The translations under genes and the position numbers were made by a program. Below the pieces are notes generated by a model, which ran no database searches, had not been told where the DNA came from, and saw only the letters and a program-made list of their open reading frames with translations. DNA of 6,719 nucleotides from Rhodoferax sp. (lineage in GTDB: Bacteria > Pseudomonadota > Gammaproteobacteria > Burkholderiales > Burkholderiaceae_C): the NCBI GenBank assembly GCA_028711355.1, contig JAQTSL010000202.1, positions 1-6,719 on the forward strand, read 5' to 3'. Positions 6,300 through 6,719 of the stretch are shown piece by piece (the first letter of the stretch is position 1; every line of letters starts with the position of its first letter).

Positions 6300-6327
6300 G
6301 ATGGGTCAGGAGAGTGTTGAAGCAAAT

Positions 6328-6421
6328 CCGTCATGCCGGACTTGATCCGGCATCCACGAATTCGGGGTCATGGATTGCAGGTGCTGGAACCCCAGACTTG
6401 ATCCGGGGGACGCAATGACAT
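6328..6421. repeat. Palindromic intergenic repeat between potD and potA
   Basis: The spacer holds an 8-bp perfect hairpin, ATGCCGGA (6333-6340) with TCCGGCAT (6346-6353) and loop CTTGA, and a second related copy, GACTTGATCCGGGG, at about 6395-6408. The outer ends (TCATGCCGGAC and GACGCAATGACA) are loosely inverted to each other. The GGACTTGATCCGG / GGATCAAGTCC motif with flanking TCATGCC or TCATTGCG is a familiar type of dispersed repeat in proteobacterial intergenic DNA. No T-run follows in the operon direction, so it resembles a REP-like mRNA element more than a terminator. Confidence 0.72.
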
Positions 6422-6423
6422 GT

Positions 6424-6719
6424 CTAGTTGGCCGCTTTGATGCGGTCGAGCACGCGGCCTTCGATGTCCTCAATGCCGGCAGGCACAGCGGGATACCACT
6501 TGACATTTTTCAACGCGGCTTCAGGGAAGCTGGCGGCAAACTGGGCCTTGAGCTTGGCATCCATCAACTGGTCCGCGCCCTTGGAGGCGGTGAAGTTGCC
6601 CGCCGAGCCGGCCACCCTGGCGGCAATTTCCGGGCGCATGTTGAAGTTGATCCAGGCGTAAGCGGCGGCATCGTTCTTGCCCTTGGCCGGAATGGCAAAG
6701 GTGTCGATCCAGCCCAGGG
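6424..6719 (-). CDS. potD: Polyamine-type ABC transporter periplasmic binding protein, C-terminal part (PotD family)
   Basis: The last 97 residues of an extracytoplasmic binding protein; its start lies beyond the right edge of the window. The visible part begins LGWIDTFAIPAKGKNDAAAY, then WINFNMRPEIAARVAG, which matches the typical PotD/PotF C-terminal lobe: a Trp-containing strand, Pro-Lys-Gly and 'NF..RPE.AA'. It ends with a Pro-rich segment and a helix, IEGRVLDRIKAAN, before TAG. It lies first in the operon ahead of potA, potB and potC on the same strand, which supports its role as the periplasmic receptor of the importer. The ligand-binding residues are not in the window, so putrescine, spermidine or another cationic ligand cannot be told apart. 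Confidence 0.9.
   Translation of the reverse strand, partial: LGWIDTFAIPAKGKNDAAAYAWINFNMRPEIAARVAGSAGNFTASKGADQLMDAKLKAQFAASFPEAALKNVKWYPAVPAGIEDIEGRVLDRIKAAN

Noticed and set aside
6328..6421. Rho-independent terminator after potD
   Set aside because: The hairpins are not followed by a T-run in the minus-strand direction, and the operon evidently continues into potA.

Overview
The window looks like chromosomal DNA of a betaproteobacterium, most likely Burkholderiales and perhaps the Comamonadaceae. This rests on protein style (Tat-exported TRAP binding protein, PotABCD-type importer) and moderate to high GC; it is an inference, not a database match. No mobile-element gene, rRNA, tRNA or CRISPR array is visible.

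Left part, plus strand (2-2860): the window opens inside the large membrane subunit of a TRAP transporter (dctM). After 85 nt comes its periplasmic solute-binding protein (dctP, 480-1517), which has a Tat-type signal peptide. A strong Rho-independent terminator (1563-1610) closes this unit. Acetate kinase (ackA, 1661-2860) follows as a separate gene. The TRAP system imports an organic acid-like solute using an ion gradient. AckA interconverts acetyl phosphate and acetate with ADP/ATP. No phosphotransacetylase or phosphoketolase lies next to it here.

Middle (2861-3435): about 575 bp between the convergent ackA and potC genes, with no convincing gene. It holds the most unusual structure of the window. 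Two consecutive long hairpins (3052-3127 and 3165-3246) each have a roughly 27-bp stem. The stems are unrelated in sequence, yet both hairpins carry the same 25-nt apical sequence, in opposite orientations. A small hairpin lies between them. A possible gene remnant (3268-3444) lies to the right.

Right part, minus strand, read from right to left (6719 to 3436): a polyamine-type ABC importer in the order binding protein (potD, C-terminal end only), ATPase (potA), permease (potB), permease (potC). The genes are tightly packed: 3 nt between potA and potB, and a 4-nt ATGA overlap between potB and potC. The exception is potD-potA, where 124 nt carry a palindromic repeat of a type common between proteobacterial genes, and potA seems to start at TTG. 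This arrangement would suit higher expression of the binding protein than of the membrane complex.

Composition differs between the two halves. A hand count of one 60-base stretch in ackA (2161-2220) gives about 48% GC, and one in potA (5881-5940) about 67%.
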